Source: Nilaparvata lugens
Lineage: Eukaryota > Arthropoda > Insecta > Hemiptera > Delphacidae
Direction of reading: 5' to 3'
Length of the DNA stretch: 64,000 nucleotides
Assembly (NCBI RefSeq): GCF_014356525.2
Contig: NC_052518.1
Coordinates: 32,696,017-32,760,016, forward strand
A program made the translations under genes and the position numbers. Of this stretch, positions 41,560-54,500 are shown in pieces; within the stretch, counting starts at the first letter, position 1; every line of letters starts with the position of its first letter. The notes under the pieces are model-generated. The model was given only the letters and a program-made list of their open reading frames with translations. It was not told the origin of the DNA and searched no databases.

Positions 41560-42044
41560 TTAGAAATAAATAAGTCTCAAAGATAAATACTCAACGTGTG
41601 TAATCTCTATTAAAACATGTAGGATAGAGTGAATTCCAATCAACAAACTATTAAATATTATAACTGATTTATGTCATCTGTTTTGCATAACATCTGGTTT
41701 CTGGTATACTACAAATACAACTACATAACTACAAAATGTTATATAAAGTTTATTTTATACTTCTTTGCCTAGTTACTAGACGATGTCTGGATTGTGTTTC
41801 AGGTATGTAAGCTTATGTTATTATTTTGTTTTTTATCAAGTAGATAAATTCTTATAATTTTTGCTATGGGTCTTGTAGCTACTGGTTATAGTTGAAATTA
41901 TGTGATTTCGCATAATCCGATTTGGGAAGTTGGAAGGAATTTGAGCTAAAGTCTAGCTGGTCAGCTATCACTGTTATCTCAGTTATTATTAAAGATATCG
42001 ACTTAATTTTCTTAATGAAAGAGGAGTGAAAAATAGGCCGAGAA
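41560..42044. other. No recognisable gene
   Basis: Should contain the 5' LTR of Gypsy-2 if the element were complete, but no matching copy is found on the other side. Confidence 0.45.
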
Positions 42045-42165
42045 ATAGGCTGCACTTTAGTATATGGACCGCGGAATCAAACATTGGGACCTACATAGAT
42101 CGATAGAGGAGGTCAAGACAAGATCAACCATGTATAACATTGTTGTCAATTTCCAAGGATTGGGT
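42045..42165 (+). repeat. Second copy of the 32315-32450 repeat
   Basis: Shares GACCGCGGAATC, AGATCGATAGAGGAGGTCAA and GTATAACATTGTTGTC. Confidence 0.75.
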
Positions 42166-42479
42166 GAAAAAACATGGCAGAATGTTCAACATTTTTATAT
42201 CAATTTTTATTTTTTATAATTTTTTTATGGCTACAATAGGTTTTAAAATGGTGCAATTTCATGTAAAATTTGATGTGAAATGCACTGAAACCATTTTCAG
42301 GTTCATAACTTCCCTTTGTTTTTGAGATATTGCAGAAATAAGAGCAAAAAAGTGCAAATTTTGGCTTCAAAAGAGGTTAACCTGTTTTCATGATGATTGA
42401 ATGGTATTAAAAACATTGGATTTAGTAGAATAATAAATTCTTAGGAAAAAATGTTCAGTCACTTGATAGCCTAAACTCA

Positions 42480-43375
42480 AAATTGTTCGAGATATTTGGG
42501 CAAATATTAGGAAAAGCTTAGATTAGGGAAAGCTTAGGTTAAAAGCTTGGATCAGGAAAAGCTTAGGTTAGGAAAAGCTTGGATTGGGAAAAGCTTAGGT
42601 TAGGAATAGCTCAGGTTGGGAAATGCTTAGATTGGGTAAAGCTTAGGTTAGAAGAAACTAGGATCAGGAAAAGCTTAGGTTGTGAAAAGCTTAGATTAGG
42701 AAGAAGCTTGGATTAGGAAAAGCTTAGATTAGGGAAAAGCTCAGATTGGGAAAAAGTTTAGGTTAGTGGAAGCTTAGATTAGGAGAAGCTTGAATCAGGA
42801 CAAGCTGAGGTTGGGAAAAGCTTAGATTAAGGGCAGCTCAGGTTAGGGGAAGCTTAGATTGGAAGAAGCTTGGATCAGGAAAAGCATAGGTTAGTGAAAG
42901 CTTGGATTGGGAGAAGCTTGGATCAGGACAAACTTAGGTTAGAAGAAGCTCAGGTTAGTGAAAGCTTAGATTGGGAGAAGCTTGGATCAGGACAAGCTTA
43001 GGTTAGGGGAAGTTCAGGTTAGGGGCGGCTCAGGTTAGGGAAAGCTTAGATTAGGAGAAGCTTGAATCAGGTAAAGCTTAGGTTAGGGAAAAGCTTGGAT
43101 CAGGAGAAGCTTAAGTTAGAAAAAGCTCAGGTTAGGAAAAGCTTAGGTTAGGGGAAGCTCAGGTTGGGGAAAGCTTAGATTAGGAGAAGCTTGGATCATG
43201 AAAAGCCTAGGTTAGGAAAAGCTCAGGTTAGTAGAAGCTTGGATTCGTGAAAGCTTAGGTTGGGAGAAGCAAGGGTCGAAAAAAGCTTAGGTTAGGAAAA
43301 ACTAAGATTAGAAAAACGCTCAGTTTAGGAAAAGCTTGGTTTGATTTAATTATTTTTACAATCTTTTAAAGCTTC
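42480..43375 (+). repeat. GCTTAGGTTAGG minisatellite, block 1
   Basis: Roughly 15-16 bp units, GAAAAGCTTAGGTTAG and variants (GCTTAGATTAG, GCTTGGATCAG, GCTCAGGTTAG), repeat in mixed order. The block ends in a unique-like CTTCTGATTTGCATTGGAAG segment that is shared by all three blocks. Confidence 0.95.
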
Positions 43376-43445
43376 TGATTTGCATTGGAAGCTGAATAGA
43401 ATGTGATCTTTGATATTGGTCTGCGCTATGCCTATGCAAACATAA

Positions 43446-44326
43446 TGGCCCATATGAATAAAACCAGAGCAAATGCTCCTGAGCAAGAGCAAGGAGCATA
43501 AGGTTTTGCTCATGAGCAAAAGGTAGAAGCAAAAGCATTTGCTCATTTATATATGAATAAGCTTTACCTTTTACCTTATGCTCCTGAACTCTGAAGCAAA
43601 TGCTCACATATTTTAGAGATTTTTCATCAGCTGATTCGCTTTTGTAGCCTTAGTTTGTTTTTATAGCTCACGGAAGCGCTAAATATGCAAATAGGGTGCA
43701 CCGCTTGTGTTTGCATCGTCTGCTCTGTTTTCTATTCTATGAATAGAGTTTTAGGTTAGTTGAGTTTAGAATTTCAAAATAATAGCGTGAAAAAATGTCA
43801 TCTCTATAATAATCTTCAGCATATTCTTATAATATCAATAGCCTTCTTATAATTGTCTACACTTTCATCTTCTTAAATACCTATTTCCTATTTTGTGATG
43901 GCTATCTATCTTTATAACAGGTAGCTATATTTTGTATTTCTTTTGTAGGGATAATGGTGATATGTATCATGGTTGAATCTAAAAAGAGTTTTATAGTTCT
44001 CAACTATTGGTTATGATTGTATCTGGTATAGTTTCCTCTTCCCCATACGAATTAGTTGAGCCATTTTACTATGAGCAAAAGGTGATAAGCTGCTCTAGAC
44101 TGGACTCACCTTTTTGAAGCATTTGCTTCAGAAGTTGAGCAAATGCTCTAGTTTATTCATACAATTTTGAGCAAAAGCTTTTACTTTTGAGCAAATGCTC
44201 AAACTATTTTTTTGATGAGCATGAGCAAAAGGTTTTGCTCACGTTTATTTATAGAAAATGAAGCAAATGCTCCATATTTTAGAAGTATAAGCAAATGCTC
44301 AACTTTATTCATATGGCCCATTGAAA
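43446..44326. mobile_element. MITE rich in GAGCAAATGCTC palindromes, inserted in the minisatellite
   Basis: Left end GGCCCATATGAATAAA is matched in inverse by TTTATTCATATGGCCC at the right. Both subterminal zones carry many GAGCAAAAGC and GAGCAAATGCTC units. The host sequence GCAAACATA...TTGAAAAGC is uninterrupted in the sister block near 44790. No coding region. Confidence 0.8.
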
Positions 44327-44329
44327 AGC

Positions 44330-44800
44330 TAAGATTAGGGAAAGCTTAGGTTGGGAAAAGCTTAGATTAGGGAAAAGCACAAATTAGGGAAAAGCTCAGA
44401 TTAGGAAAAAGCTTAGGTTAGTGAAAGCTTAGATTGGAAAAAGCTCAGGTTAGGAGAAACTTTAGTTAGAAAAAGCTCAGGTTAGGAAAAGCTTAGGTTA
44501 GGGGAAGCTTGGGTTGAGGAAAGCTTAGATTAGGAGAAGCTTGGATCAGGAAAAGCCTAGGTTAGGAAAAGCTCTGGTTAGTAGAAGCTTAGATTGGGGA
44601 AAGCTTATGTAGGGAGAAGCAAGGGTCGAAAAAAGCATAGGTTAGGAAAAGCTTAGTTTAGAAAAATGCTCAGTTGAGGAAAAGCTTGGTTTGATTTAAT
44701 TATATTTACAATCTTTTGAAGCTTCTGATTTGCATTGGAAGCTGAAAAGAATGCGATCTTTGATATCGGTCTGCAGTATGCCTATGCAAACATATTGAAA
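44330..44800 (+). repeat. GCTTAGGTTAGG minisatellite, block 2
   Basis: Continues block 1 across the MITE, and ends with the same CTTCTGATTTGCATTGGAAG and TATGCCTATGCAAACATA flank. Confidence 0.95.
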
Positions 44801-45440
44801 AGCTCAGATTGGGCATTAGGAAAAAAGCTTAGGTTAGTGAAAGCTTAGATTAGGAGAAGCTTGAATCAGGACAAGCTTGGATCAGGACAAGCTTGAATCA
44901 GGACAAGCTTAGGTAGGGAAAAGCTTAGATTAGGGGCGGCTCAGGTTGGGGAAAGCTTAGATTAGAAGAAACTTGGATCAAAAAAAGCTTAGATTGGGAA
45001 AAGCATAGGTCAGAAAAAACCTAGGTTATTGAAAGCTTAGATTGGGAGAAGCTTGGATGAGGACAAGCTTAGATTGGGAGAAGCTTGGATCAGGAAAATC
45101 TTAGGTTAGGAAAAGCCTAGGTTGGGAAAAGCTTAGGTTAGAAAAAGCTTAGGTTGGGAAAAGCTCAGGTTCGGAAAAGCTTAGGTTAGGGGAAGCTTAG
45201 TTTGGGGAAAGCTTAGATTAGGAGAAGCTTGGATCAGGAGAAGCCTAGGTTAGGAAAAGCTTAGGTTAGTAGAAGCTTAGATTGGGGAAAGCTAAGGTTG
45301 GGAGAAGCAAGGGTCGGGAAAAGCTTAGGTTAGGAAAAGCTTAGATTAGGAAAACGTTCAGTTTAGGAAAAGCTTGGTTTGATTCAATTATTTTTACAAT
45401 CTTTCAAAGCTTCTGATTTGCATTGGAAGCTGAATAGAAT
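44800..45440 (+). repeat. GCTTAGGTTAGG minisatellite, block 3
   Basis: A third higher-order unit, ending in the same flank, which is cut by the LINE B 3' end. Confidence 0.95.
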
Positions 45441-46056
45441 AGAAAAGAATTTTATTGTCCCCAATACACAATTACATCGAATTGAATTGAATTAACAATT
45501 CAATAAACACTTTACATTTTATCCAATGAAGTAACATGCATTATTATTCATTCTATGGTTAACGAAAATTCATTAGGCATGGCCGAAGCCGTCAGCCAGA
45601 GTTGGTAGATAAAGATAATAGTTTTCCTTAACTAATCAAGGTAAAAAGTTTGATAAATTTCAGTCATTGAATCCGGTACTCTATACAAGATTAGTTATAA
45701 GCCTTCCTCAACATTGATGAACTATTTTTGAACTATAATTGAAAAACAAAGTTCATTCTCATTTACAAAACAAGATAAGATTCAGGTAAACAACAATAAC
45801 AAAAACAATATATTACAGAGAAGCCCAGGTTAAGAATACTAACTATTTTACAGTTCAAAAATTGAATTGATTAATAAGAAAATTTCTTTATGTTCCCGCT
45901 GATCTTAAATACCCCTCCAACCGCACCCAGTCTTCCCCGTTAAGATATCTCCGCACTACTTCGTCTCCTAGTACTTGGTGCTGTAACCAATTTTTCCTTT
46001 GCTCTCCCAATACCTTACAGCGGCCTATAAAATGATAAATATCTTCCCTTTCCCCA

Positions 46057-47143
46057 CTATTGCACAAATAACATAATAATTATTATATTAGCCACCTCTC
46101 TACCCGGTCTGAAATTTAATGGCAATAAGGAGCCTCTTGCTTTGAATATATTACTAATGAACCGTCTCTTATTCTTATCATTCATGTAACTTTTATTCAT
46201 TGGATTATTTTCCAGTCTGAGCTCAGAATAGATTGAGTGATAATGTGCATTTTCAGCTCTATTCCATAAATCTCTTGTCCACTTTTCTTCAATCTTATTA
46301 ATTACATCCGAGCTTTTCAATTTCCATTCATCAGGCTGAGTCACTGGGTCCATCCAACTAATATCATTCAAACCGAACACCCTTCTCCACTCCTCGCACC
46401 ATCCAAACTTATTTTGTGCCATCGTAATGGTAATTTTTTTGGGAAACCTGTTATCTGATAACGCTATTGTTTTCAAAACATAATCTCTGTTCATTCTTAA
46501 AGTTTGAAGATACATTTCTTCTACATCAGTCTCCAAATACAATATATAATTAGGAGTATTTCTAGGTAACCAGTAAAGACGCTCAATAAAAAATCTGTGG
46601 AATATTTCTAGATCGTTTATTTCCTGATAACCCCACACCTGTGCTGCATAACTAACCGTTGATCTACTAACTGCATTGAAAACTTGCCATTTTGTTGAGA
46701 CAGTCACATCGTCATTTGCTATCAGTTTATTCCACAAACTCTGAATTCCAAATTTTGCTGTACTTAATTTTTGCCTGAAATGAGCCGTTAATGACAGAGT
46801 TGATGTAAAAACTAAACCTAAATACTTATACTCCTTCACAATTTCTACAGGTTCACCCCCATACTTTCACTTCTCCCTTTTACATAGCTTTCCTCCATTT
46901 CTAAAAACCATCATCTTTGATTTCTCCATATTAATAACAAGATTCCAACGATTACAATAAGTATGTAGTCTATCGATCATTCTCTGCATTTCAGTAACAT
47001 TATCGGAAATGATTACAAGATCATCTGCATAAAGAAGAGCGTTCAATTTCATATCTCCTACCTTGATTCCCCCTCCCAAAATATCGCAAATATCATAAAT
47101 AAATGCGGAGAACAAAAGTGGAGACATCAGACAGACCTGCCTT
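46057..47143 (-). pseudogene. LINE B reverse transcriptase, C-terminal half
   Basis: Begins with CLMSPLLFSAFIYDI, then ALLYADDLVI with the catalytic YADD, then WNLVINMEKSKMMVF. A shift near 46865 leads to KEYKYLGLVFTSTLSL and the long C-terminal region to 46057. A further shift near 46070 puts a zinc knuckle (CYLCNSGER and HFIGRC) and a basic tail at about 45900-46080 in another frame. The sequence before the MSPLLF block is replaced by Pao DNA. Confidence 0.85.
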
Positions 47144-47443
47144 AATGATATGAATAGGCAATTGTGGGAACGATGGTCACTTGAGTACCTTGTGACTCTT
47201 CAGAAGCAACACAAATGGACATCTTCCTCGGATAATATTAAAATTGGCACTTTGGTTCTGTTGAAAGACCCTGGCACTTCCCCAGCCGCTTGGAGGCTTG
47301 GCCGTATAACAAATGTTGTGAGTGGCTCTGATGGTAAGGTCAGAGTGATCTCTGTGTTCACTGAGTCAGGAGTCTATGAACGCGCTATTTCTAGCATGGC
47401 TCCACTTCCATTTGATGATGAAATGGACAACACACTCATCTAA
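47144..47443 (+). pseudogene. Pao/BEL pol C-terminus (DUF5641-like)
   Basis: 97 codons with LWERWSLEYLVTLQKQHKW, GTLVLLKDPG, WRLGRITNVVSGSDGKVRV and SSMAPLPFDDE match the conserved region that ends Pao/BEL polyproteins after integrase. It begins abruptly at the LINE B junction, so everything upstream in Pao is missing. Confidence 0.85.
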
Positions 47444-49650
47444 CATATTTTTTATTTTCATTTGTTGAAAAATTCACGAATTTCCCAACTGGGCTCAGTC
47501 TATGTTAGATTTCGTCTGCCGTCCATTCTCACTTCAGCTTTTTTGTAGTAGTCGTGCTGGCAGTGTTTGAATCTTGGCGCGCTTCCGCTGCCAACTTTAC
47601 TTTAATCAGCTGACTTGTCGGTCGTTCTTGTTTTTCGTCATTCTTTCCTCATTAAAAGCTTTAGAATACATTGCATATTTTTTGAAGATTTTTGTCAATT
47701 GTCCTAATTAGGTTGTTTTCAGGTCTAAACTTTTTAAGCTTGTTTTTTTTTTGTTCTGCATCGTACAACTCAGCTTTACCCCCTACTTCATCTCTCATAA
47801 ACCACTTCGTTCGTTCACTCCAACTCGCTTTTGTCCAGAGATTATGTAGCTCTGCATTCTTCAAGTTTTGAAACCGTTCTTTTGCACTCAATCTCAACCT
47901 TCAGATCACTTTTCAAATGTTATAAAGTGTCTAAAATCAAGTCATCAATCAATCATAAGTTTCAAACCTCGAAGTCTTAAATTCTCATCACTTTCAATTC
48001 AGTGCGTTGCAACCACACGTTTCATGTCTACTCAAGTGTTTTTCCAAGTTACTTTGGACTCAGGTTTTAATGAATTTCAAATCAAATTGCATCTCTCAAA
48101 CATTCGTTCTGCAATTCTAACTCACTTTTTACAAATTTGAGTTGTGCTCCAAGTTCTTCACATAAGATTATCTTGCTATTGCATCACGTTGCACTGTGAC
48201 TTTACTGCATCATAGCTGTTAACCACTAATAGCCACATTGTTGCCGCTTTTCTTCCCTTGGAACAACTTCATCATTTTGGATCCTCACTCAACTCCATGT
48301 TTCTCTTGATTCGTGTGAATATTTGCTCCTCCGGTAGTCCTGCCTTTGCTGCAGCTTCCCATTGACATGTCCAGGCCTGGACATGTCCTATCTCTTGGCA
48401 CTTTGAAGCTGCTAACCTTACATTGAGCTAAGTATTTTGTATTTATTTACCTTTGCTTTTACATATACATATTATCTACTGTTTTTGAATTTCAAAATAG
48501 TTAACCTAAAAATCTGATTTTATTGACCATTTATTCATTAGGCCATTTTCATAGTCATTTTGAAATTTAGCAACTTGTTTCACATTGCCATTCACTGGCT
48601 CAAACCTGAATTATCATGTATTTTGTACACCAAAATTTTGTGAATCTTCTCAATTATCTTTCATTCTAGTCAAAGCTATTACAATTTGACTTTTGATTAC
48701 AATTATCAGCTTCAATTATTGTGATTCTTAGTTCCATTCCCTTGTTTGGATTTGTAAGAATTTTTATCATGAATGTTAACGTTTGGCAATTCCAAGCCTT
48801 TTTAACAAACTTTAGTTGATCAATTCAATTTTAACAGGCTCAATCAATTTGTTCTTAAGTCTATTCTCCAATCTAGACTCACAAGAATCTTTGTAACATT
48901 ACATATTATCTTCAGTATCTCAGTATTTAAATATTACATCTAATTTTGAAGATTAATTCATGTTTTACAATTAAATTTGATTCAATTATACTTTCATTAA
49001 CTGCATTATGAGTCATAACTGCATTATAAGTCACTTTCAAGATTGTATTATCAGTATTGTATTTCTCGTTGAAATTGCATTCCAGTAACATCACTTATAT
49101 CAATCTTTATTAGAAGGTTTTCACACTCAATCTTTCTAATATTTTCTAATACTATAGTTTTCATCTATTAAATTTGAAATTTTGCTTACTTGTAACTACA
49201 ACTTAGAAGTATTAAGAAACTTTAGCATCACATTGATTGATGATTGCTCACATGTAAAAAACATCACATTTTAAAGTGTAGTTATCAATTTTTTTGGAAT
49301 TTCATCAATTGAATTACTATTATTGTCATTCATTCTTGACTCAATATAATTATGTTTACTTGCACTTCTAGAACTTTTGTATGTTCAAGTTTTATCTTGC
49401 ACTAATCTTTGATATATCAAAATATAATCTTGTATGATTATAAACCTATAGTTCTCATTTGGCATTGACCTTTCCTAGTATTCATATATTAATTAATTTT
49501 TCCTAAGCTATCTAGCTACCAGTAACTTTAATGATTGTTTTGCATTCAATTTCCGATCAATTTTGGATGTACAACAATCATTTGAAACTTTATGTATGAT
49601 TGGGTTAGATTCAGAAATAGCACTCTTAGTTGTTTCATTAATTTATTACC
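47444..49650 (+). mobile_element. Probable Pao/BEL 3' untranslated region and LTR
   Basis: Non-coding, T-rich sequence follows the Pao stop and runs to the LINE B junction near 49650. TGTTAGATTTCG near 47504 could be an LTR start. I find no second copy to prove an LTR. It contains only short unsupported frames. Confidence 0.45.
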
Positions 49651-50484
49651 AATGTCCACTGCTCTTTTCATCCAGATCATACACCAACCTATCACTAAAC
49701 ATATTCAAAACAATAGGCATATAATCTGAAAACATTGCAGGTAAAGCACTAAATTACTTAACTACTTTCAAACGATCTAATGCTACGCAACATAAATCGA
49801 TTACTGAAGCTCCCCTTGCATTTATTAAAGTATATTCACCATCAGCATCACCCCTAACTCTTCCATTTAATATTAACAAGTTAAAATCTTCGCAGAAATC
49901 CATAATCTCTCTACCTTTTGCATTAATAACACTATCTTTGGAACTATGGATATGACTCACAGTGATATTATCTAAACTCAACTGTGGAGGTAGATTCTGA
50001 GAATTACCAATTCTCCCATTCATATCAACCATCACAATAAGATTATTAGTATCATTCCACGACCTTAAAAATCATACAGTGCATAATAATCAAAATCCCA
50101 ATCCGCTTGTAAGCCACCGCTCAAATAAACTGGGACCACATAAATATCTTGCTTTACATATCTGATCACATGTCTACCACTCAAAATACTAGTTGTAATA
50201 TAATCTCTCATAATTTTCCTTATTGCAATTGGCTGACCTTTTTTCGCCCTACCAAAGTGAGCATCTCTTAATGCGAATTCCCAGCTTAAAACATAATCCT
50301 TCAAATAATTTTCATAAACTATATGGTCTCCCTCTTCAACATGCGTTTCCAACAAAACAAAACAATCGAACCCCATTAAAACACTAAACAATTGGGAATA
50401 TGGCTTACCCTTTAAGCCTGCTACATTGAAGACCATAACACCCAACTCAATAGTGTGATTGTCCTGACTATTGCCACACCTCAC
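49651..50484 (-). pseudogene. LINE B endonuclease
   Basis: N-terminal block VMVFNVAGLKGKPYSQL and LLETHVEEGD, with a stop near 50065. The second piece has MMVDMNGRIGN, YTLINARGASVIDLC and, after a stop at 49754, FSDYMPIVL, the SDH-type motif in which His is Tyr. The frame is cut at about 49650 by Pao sequence. Confidence 0.85.
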
Positions 50485-50699
50485 TATTGCTCACGTGTTG
50501 CAGCGTTGTCGCCTCGCTCCTGTTGCTCTCTCGTCGCCTGCAGTACCGTCTCTACGTGATTTCCCAGCACCTCCCGCAATTTCTGATCCCCATCCTGGTT
50601 TCCGAATATTAACTTTCCATTCTCATCCATTCCAAAAAATACTCCACTCGCTCAGGCGATCATGAAGAACTCGAACTCTCTCTTGAGGAAGTACCTTCA

Positions 50700-51212
50700 A
50701 TATCTCCTTCCTTACCGCAAAAAGTCTCGATCTGGTTTTTCTTGTCTCCTTTGAAAAGTCTTTATGCACATAAAAGCCGGTCCCTCGGAGCTTCTTGGTA
50801 TTATTGAGAATGTGTTCGACGTCACTATCATCGGGAAAAATGTGCTATCAATGGACCACCTTCTCTTGATGCCCCAAGAGGATAAGCACACATCTGGCCT
50901 TGATCCCAGATAGTTTACACAAAAGTTTTTCACAACTGACATGGAGTTCAATGCCTTTATGTCATACTTGAGTCCCTTGAATACTAGGTTATTCCTTCTG
51001 CTCCTATCCTCGAGATCAACTACATGTTTCGACAATATTTTATTAGAGGTAGTGAGATTGTTTAATTGATTTCTAAGTTTTTCATTTTCTGCAGACACTT
51101 TGTCCAACAAACTTTTCACTAATGAGAATTCCTGTGTGAGTTTATTGAACTTAGCAGTAATGCGAGTTTCAAAGTCCTCAAAAAGTTTTTTAAAAAGATC
51201 ACTATCCATCAT
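50700..51212 (-). pseudogene. LINE B ORF1 (coiled-coil RNA-binding protein)
   Basis: Starts MMDSDLFKKLFEDFETRI with a long coiled coil to about residue 65, then VDLEDRSRRNNLVFKGL, the conserved junction of LINE ORF1 proteins that precedes the RRM-like domain. The later part is in a drifting frame, and the C-terminal RRM appears shortened. It would bind LINE RNA. Confidence 0.8.
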
Positions 51213-51583
51213 TGGTTTTGACGAAGTAGGTTTTTTACTGTTAATAGTGGATTCTTCGGGCTCCGGCTAGATTTTTGAGCGTACGTGTTTGTTTGTCGGC
51301 GAACAGTAACTTTTGATGTCTCTCTGCATAAGTACCACTTTTATTCATACAGCATGCCACATAATTCACGATACAAACCGGAACTTTACTCTTCACTATT
51401 ACGAAAACATCAATTAGAGTTTATAAGAGCAAAAAACGGTACAGGTTAGGATTGCACGAATTGTATGAAATATTGAACAGGCTCGCTTCAAAAAAGTTAA
51501 ACAAACAAGATAAGAGACTGAACCGAGAACACGTCTGCTCTGCTCGGCTTCCACTACCTACTCAACTCCAATAGAATGTATGT

Positions 51584-54500
51584 GCATGTTGCTGGCCCGG
51601 CTATGATCAAATTTCAACAAACTAACCATGTCAATATTTAGTACCTATTTCATACTATTTAGTACCTCCAATAAAAAAAATTGTACCTCACCCCTAACTG
51701 AGTTATTGATTTTCCTAAAGTGCTGGGCCAGAGACATGGTTTCCTGGCTATCTTCAAATTTGAACTTAAGCTGTGCACCAGTATTTAGTACTATTTAGTA
51801 CCTCTAATGAAAAAATTTGTACCTTGAAGGTGGCAGAAATACAGCATGAAAATAGTTAGGGTCTATGACCTCTCAGCCCGGCTATGTCTGAATTTCACCA
51901 ATCTAACTATGCCAATATTTAGTTCCCATTTTGTACTATTTAGTACCTACAATATATTGTTTTATCTCAAAGGTTACAGAGTTATTGCATGAAAATAGTT
52001 AGGGTCAATGACCTCTCAGCCCAGCTATGTCTGGATTTCATAAATCCAATTATGCCATTAAATAGTACCTATTTCGTACTATTTGGTACCTTCAATAAAA
52101 AAATTTCATCTCAATGGTAACAGAGGAAATACAGCATGAATGTGGCAAATGTCCGTGACCTCTCAGCCCAGCTATGTCTAAATTTCATCAAACTAATTAT
52201 GCCAATATTTAGTTCCCATTTAGTACTATTTAGTACCTACAATAGAATTTTTTTCATCTCAAAGGTAACAGAGTTATTGCATGAAAATAGTTAGGGTCAA
52301 TGACCTCTCAGCCCAGCTATGTCTGAATTTCATCAATCCAATTATGCCAATATTTAGTACCTATTTTGTACTATTTTGTACCAACAATAAAAATTTTCTT
52401 ATCTCAAAGGTTACAGAGTTATTGCATGTAATAGCAGGGGTCAATGACCTCTGCCCATGGGCATGTCACTGGCCCGGCTATGTCTGAATTTCAACAAACT
52501 AATTATGCCAATATTCAGTACCTATCTCGTACTATTTAGTACCACCATTAAAAACATTTGTACATTCAAGTAGAGCTTGCACTACATCGGTGGAGCGGCA
52601 CAACATGGTGTGTCTATGTCTGAATTTCAACACACTAATAAATTATGCCAATATTTAGTACCTGTTTCGTACTATTTAGTACCACCATTAGAAACATTTT
52701 GTACCTTCAAGTAGAGCGTGCACTAGGTCAGTGGAGTGGCGTGTTGCGGTGCGGCTATGTCTGAATTTCAACAAACTAATAATGCCAATATTTAGTATCC
52801 ATTTTTTACTATTTAGTACCATTATTAAAAATATTTGTACCTTAATGTTGAGTGTGCACTAGGTCGGTGGAGTGGCACAGAGAATTTTTGATAACGAATT
52901 AAATACATATGATCAAGTGTACCCCCATGCACTTGGACTGCAGCGCGGATCCCGAAGAGTCTCTGAACTTTTCGGGGTCTGAACGGCGTCTTGCCACGCT
53001 GTGATTGCAGTGCACGGACTTTCCATCCTCTCTCCTGCGCGCCCCACCTCGCCGCTCCACTGACCAAAATGGTAGAGGTATTTCCACAAGTATAAAATTG
53101 GGCATACACAATACTAGATTGGAAAACTAAAAAATTGAAACTTTTCATTTCATTGACATCACACTCATATCTCAATAATTCACCACCTATTTTATTGCAT
53201 CATGAACATTTTTCAAATGTAGAATTGCTGAAATGAGTACATTGACAAGAAAGATATGTTTTGGCACTTATAGGAACTATTTCTCAGTTACTAAACATGA
53301 AATATAATAGTATTTACAATTCTCATAGGAGGATAATTTCCTATAATTGAAGATTTTAATTCATTCAGAGTTGTCTATAAACCATATATTTCTCAAAACA
53401 ACTGATAAAGTATTTGACAGTGTGGTAGAAAACATATTTTAAAAAATTGATCATTACTCAGTTACTTTACATTAAGGATTTATTTCCAATCGTTGACTTT
53501 TATATAATAATCAATTTCATGTTATGAATTACATGTTCAAACGAATATGAAATGAATATGCTGAAAACTATTACCTACTTGCTATTACCTACTTTAAAAT
53601 TAACTCTTAATTTTAAACACTACATACTCTTTAGAGTATATAGTGTTTGAACATGTAATTTATAACATGAAATTGATTATTATATAAAAGTCAACAATTG
53701 GAAATAACTTAAGTTCAGCCATGCCTCTATGGCTCTTTTTCTGTGTTTATTACTTCGGAAATTATTAAGTGGAAATTCACTTTCTAGTGTATTCACGAAT
53801 TTACTGCTAATCTAGTAATGTTGCCTTCTAAAAATAGTTGATATAGTATTATATATTTCATATTTTCTTTTTGAATTAGGTCTAAGATTATAATTTGCCA
53901 TCGGCTAGAGGGAAATTATGCTCGTATTTGAAACTGTAATTTGTTATGAAACTAAGATATAACTGTCGTATAGTTTTAACATCAAATTCACTGAACAAAA
54001 TCTTAGTATCGTAAGTTATAGGTTTATTTAAAATTGACATTATGATGAATTTTTGTATTAGAAAAAGGTTTTTAATATGGGTATCGAAAGTTCCACTAAA
54101 CCATATCACATTAGGGACTCTACTAGTGCCGTATATACATGTTTGCAATCTGAGGAAGATAGCACATTTTTCAGATTTTAAAATTTATATGATAGGTATT
54201 CTAGTCTTTTACATAGTAAGTTTACATTGATGTCCCATTTGAGACACTCATCAACCCGCATATACCAATATATTTGAGGTTGATTTCCTATTAATAAAAG
54301 GACAAGAGCATCTATCAATGTTTGGTTGGTTGATTGAAGAACAGTTTGAATAGTTGTAACTTATATTGGTTGTCAGGTTTACCCTCTCTATTTGCTGTGA
54401 AAGCTATGTATTTTTTTTTTTCTACATTTCAACTCAAAGCATTAGAGTCCATCCAATTCTTCACAATAGTCATATCATGCTCTGCAACAATGAAAGTATC

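Larger units (their letters stand above)
45447..51560 (-). mobile_element. LINE B (non-LTR retrotransposon), interrupted by Pao/BEL sequence
   Basis: From the 5' end at about 51560: untranslated leader, ORF1 (51212), endonuclease (50484-49650), a foreign block (47144-49650), reverse transcriptase (47143-46057) and a 3' UTR with CAATAAAATTC near 45460. The 3' end joins the minisatellite. Confidence 0.85.

Noticed and set aside
43346..43607. Leu/Ser-rich ORFs on the minus strand
   Set aside because: They are translations of the GAGCAAATGCTC palindromic units of a MITE.
42480..45440. Telomere array
   Set aside because: The core resembles TTAGG but units contain AAGC and are variable and interstitial; a minisatellite is the safer call.
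52825..53175. 116-aa ORF, with a counterpart at 56199-56411
   Set aside because: It lies in the foldback arms and is shifted between the two arms, so it is repeat sequence rather than a conserved gene.
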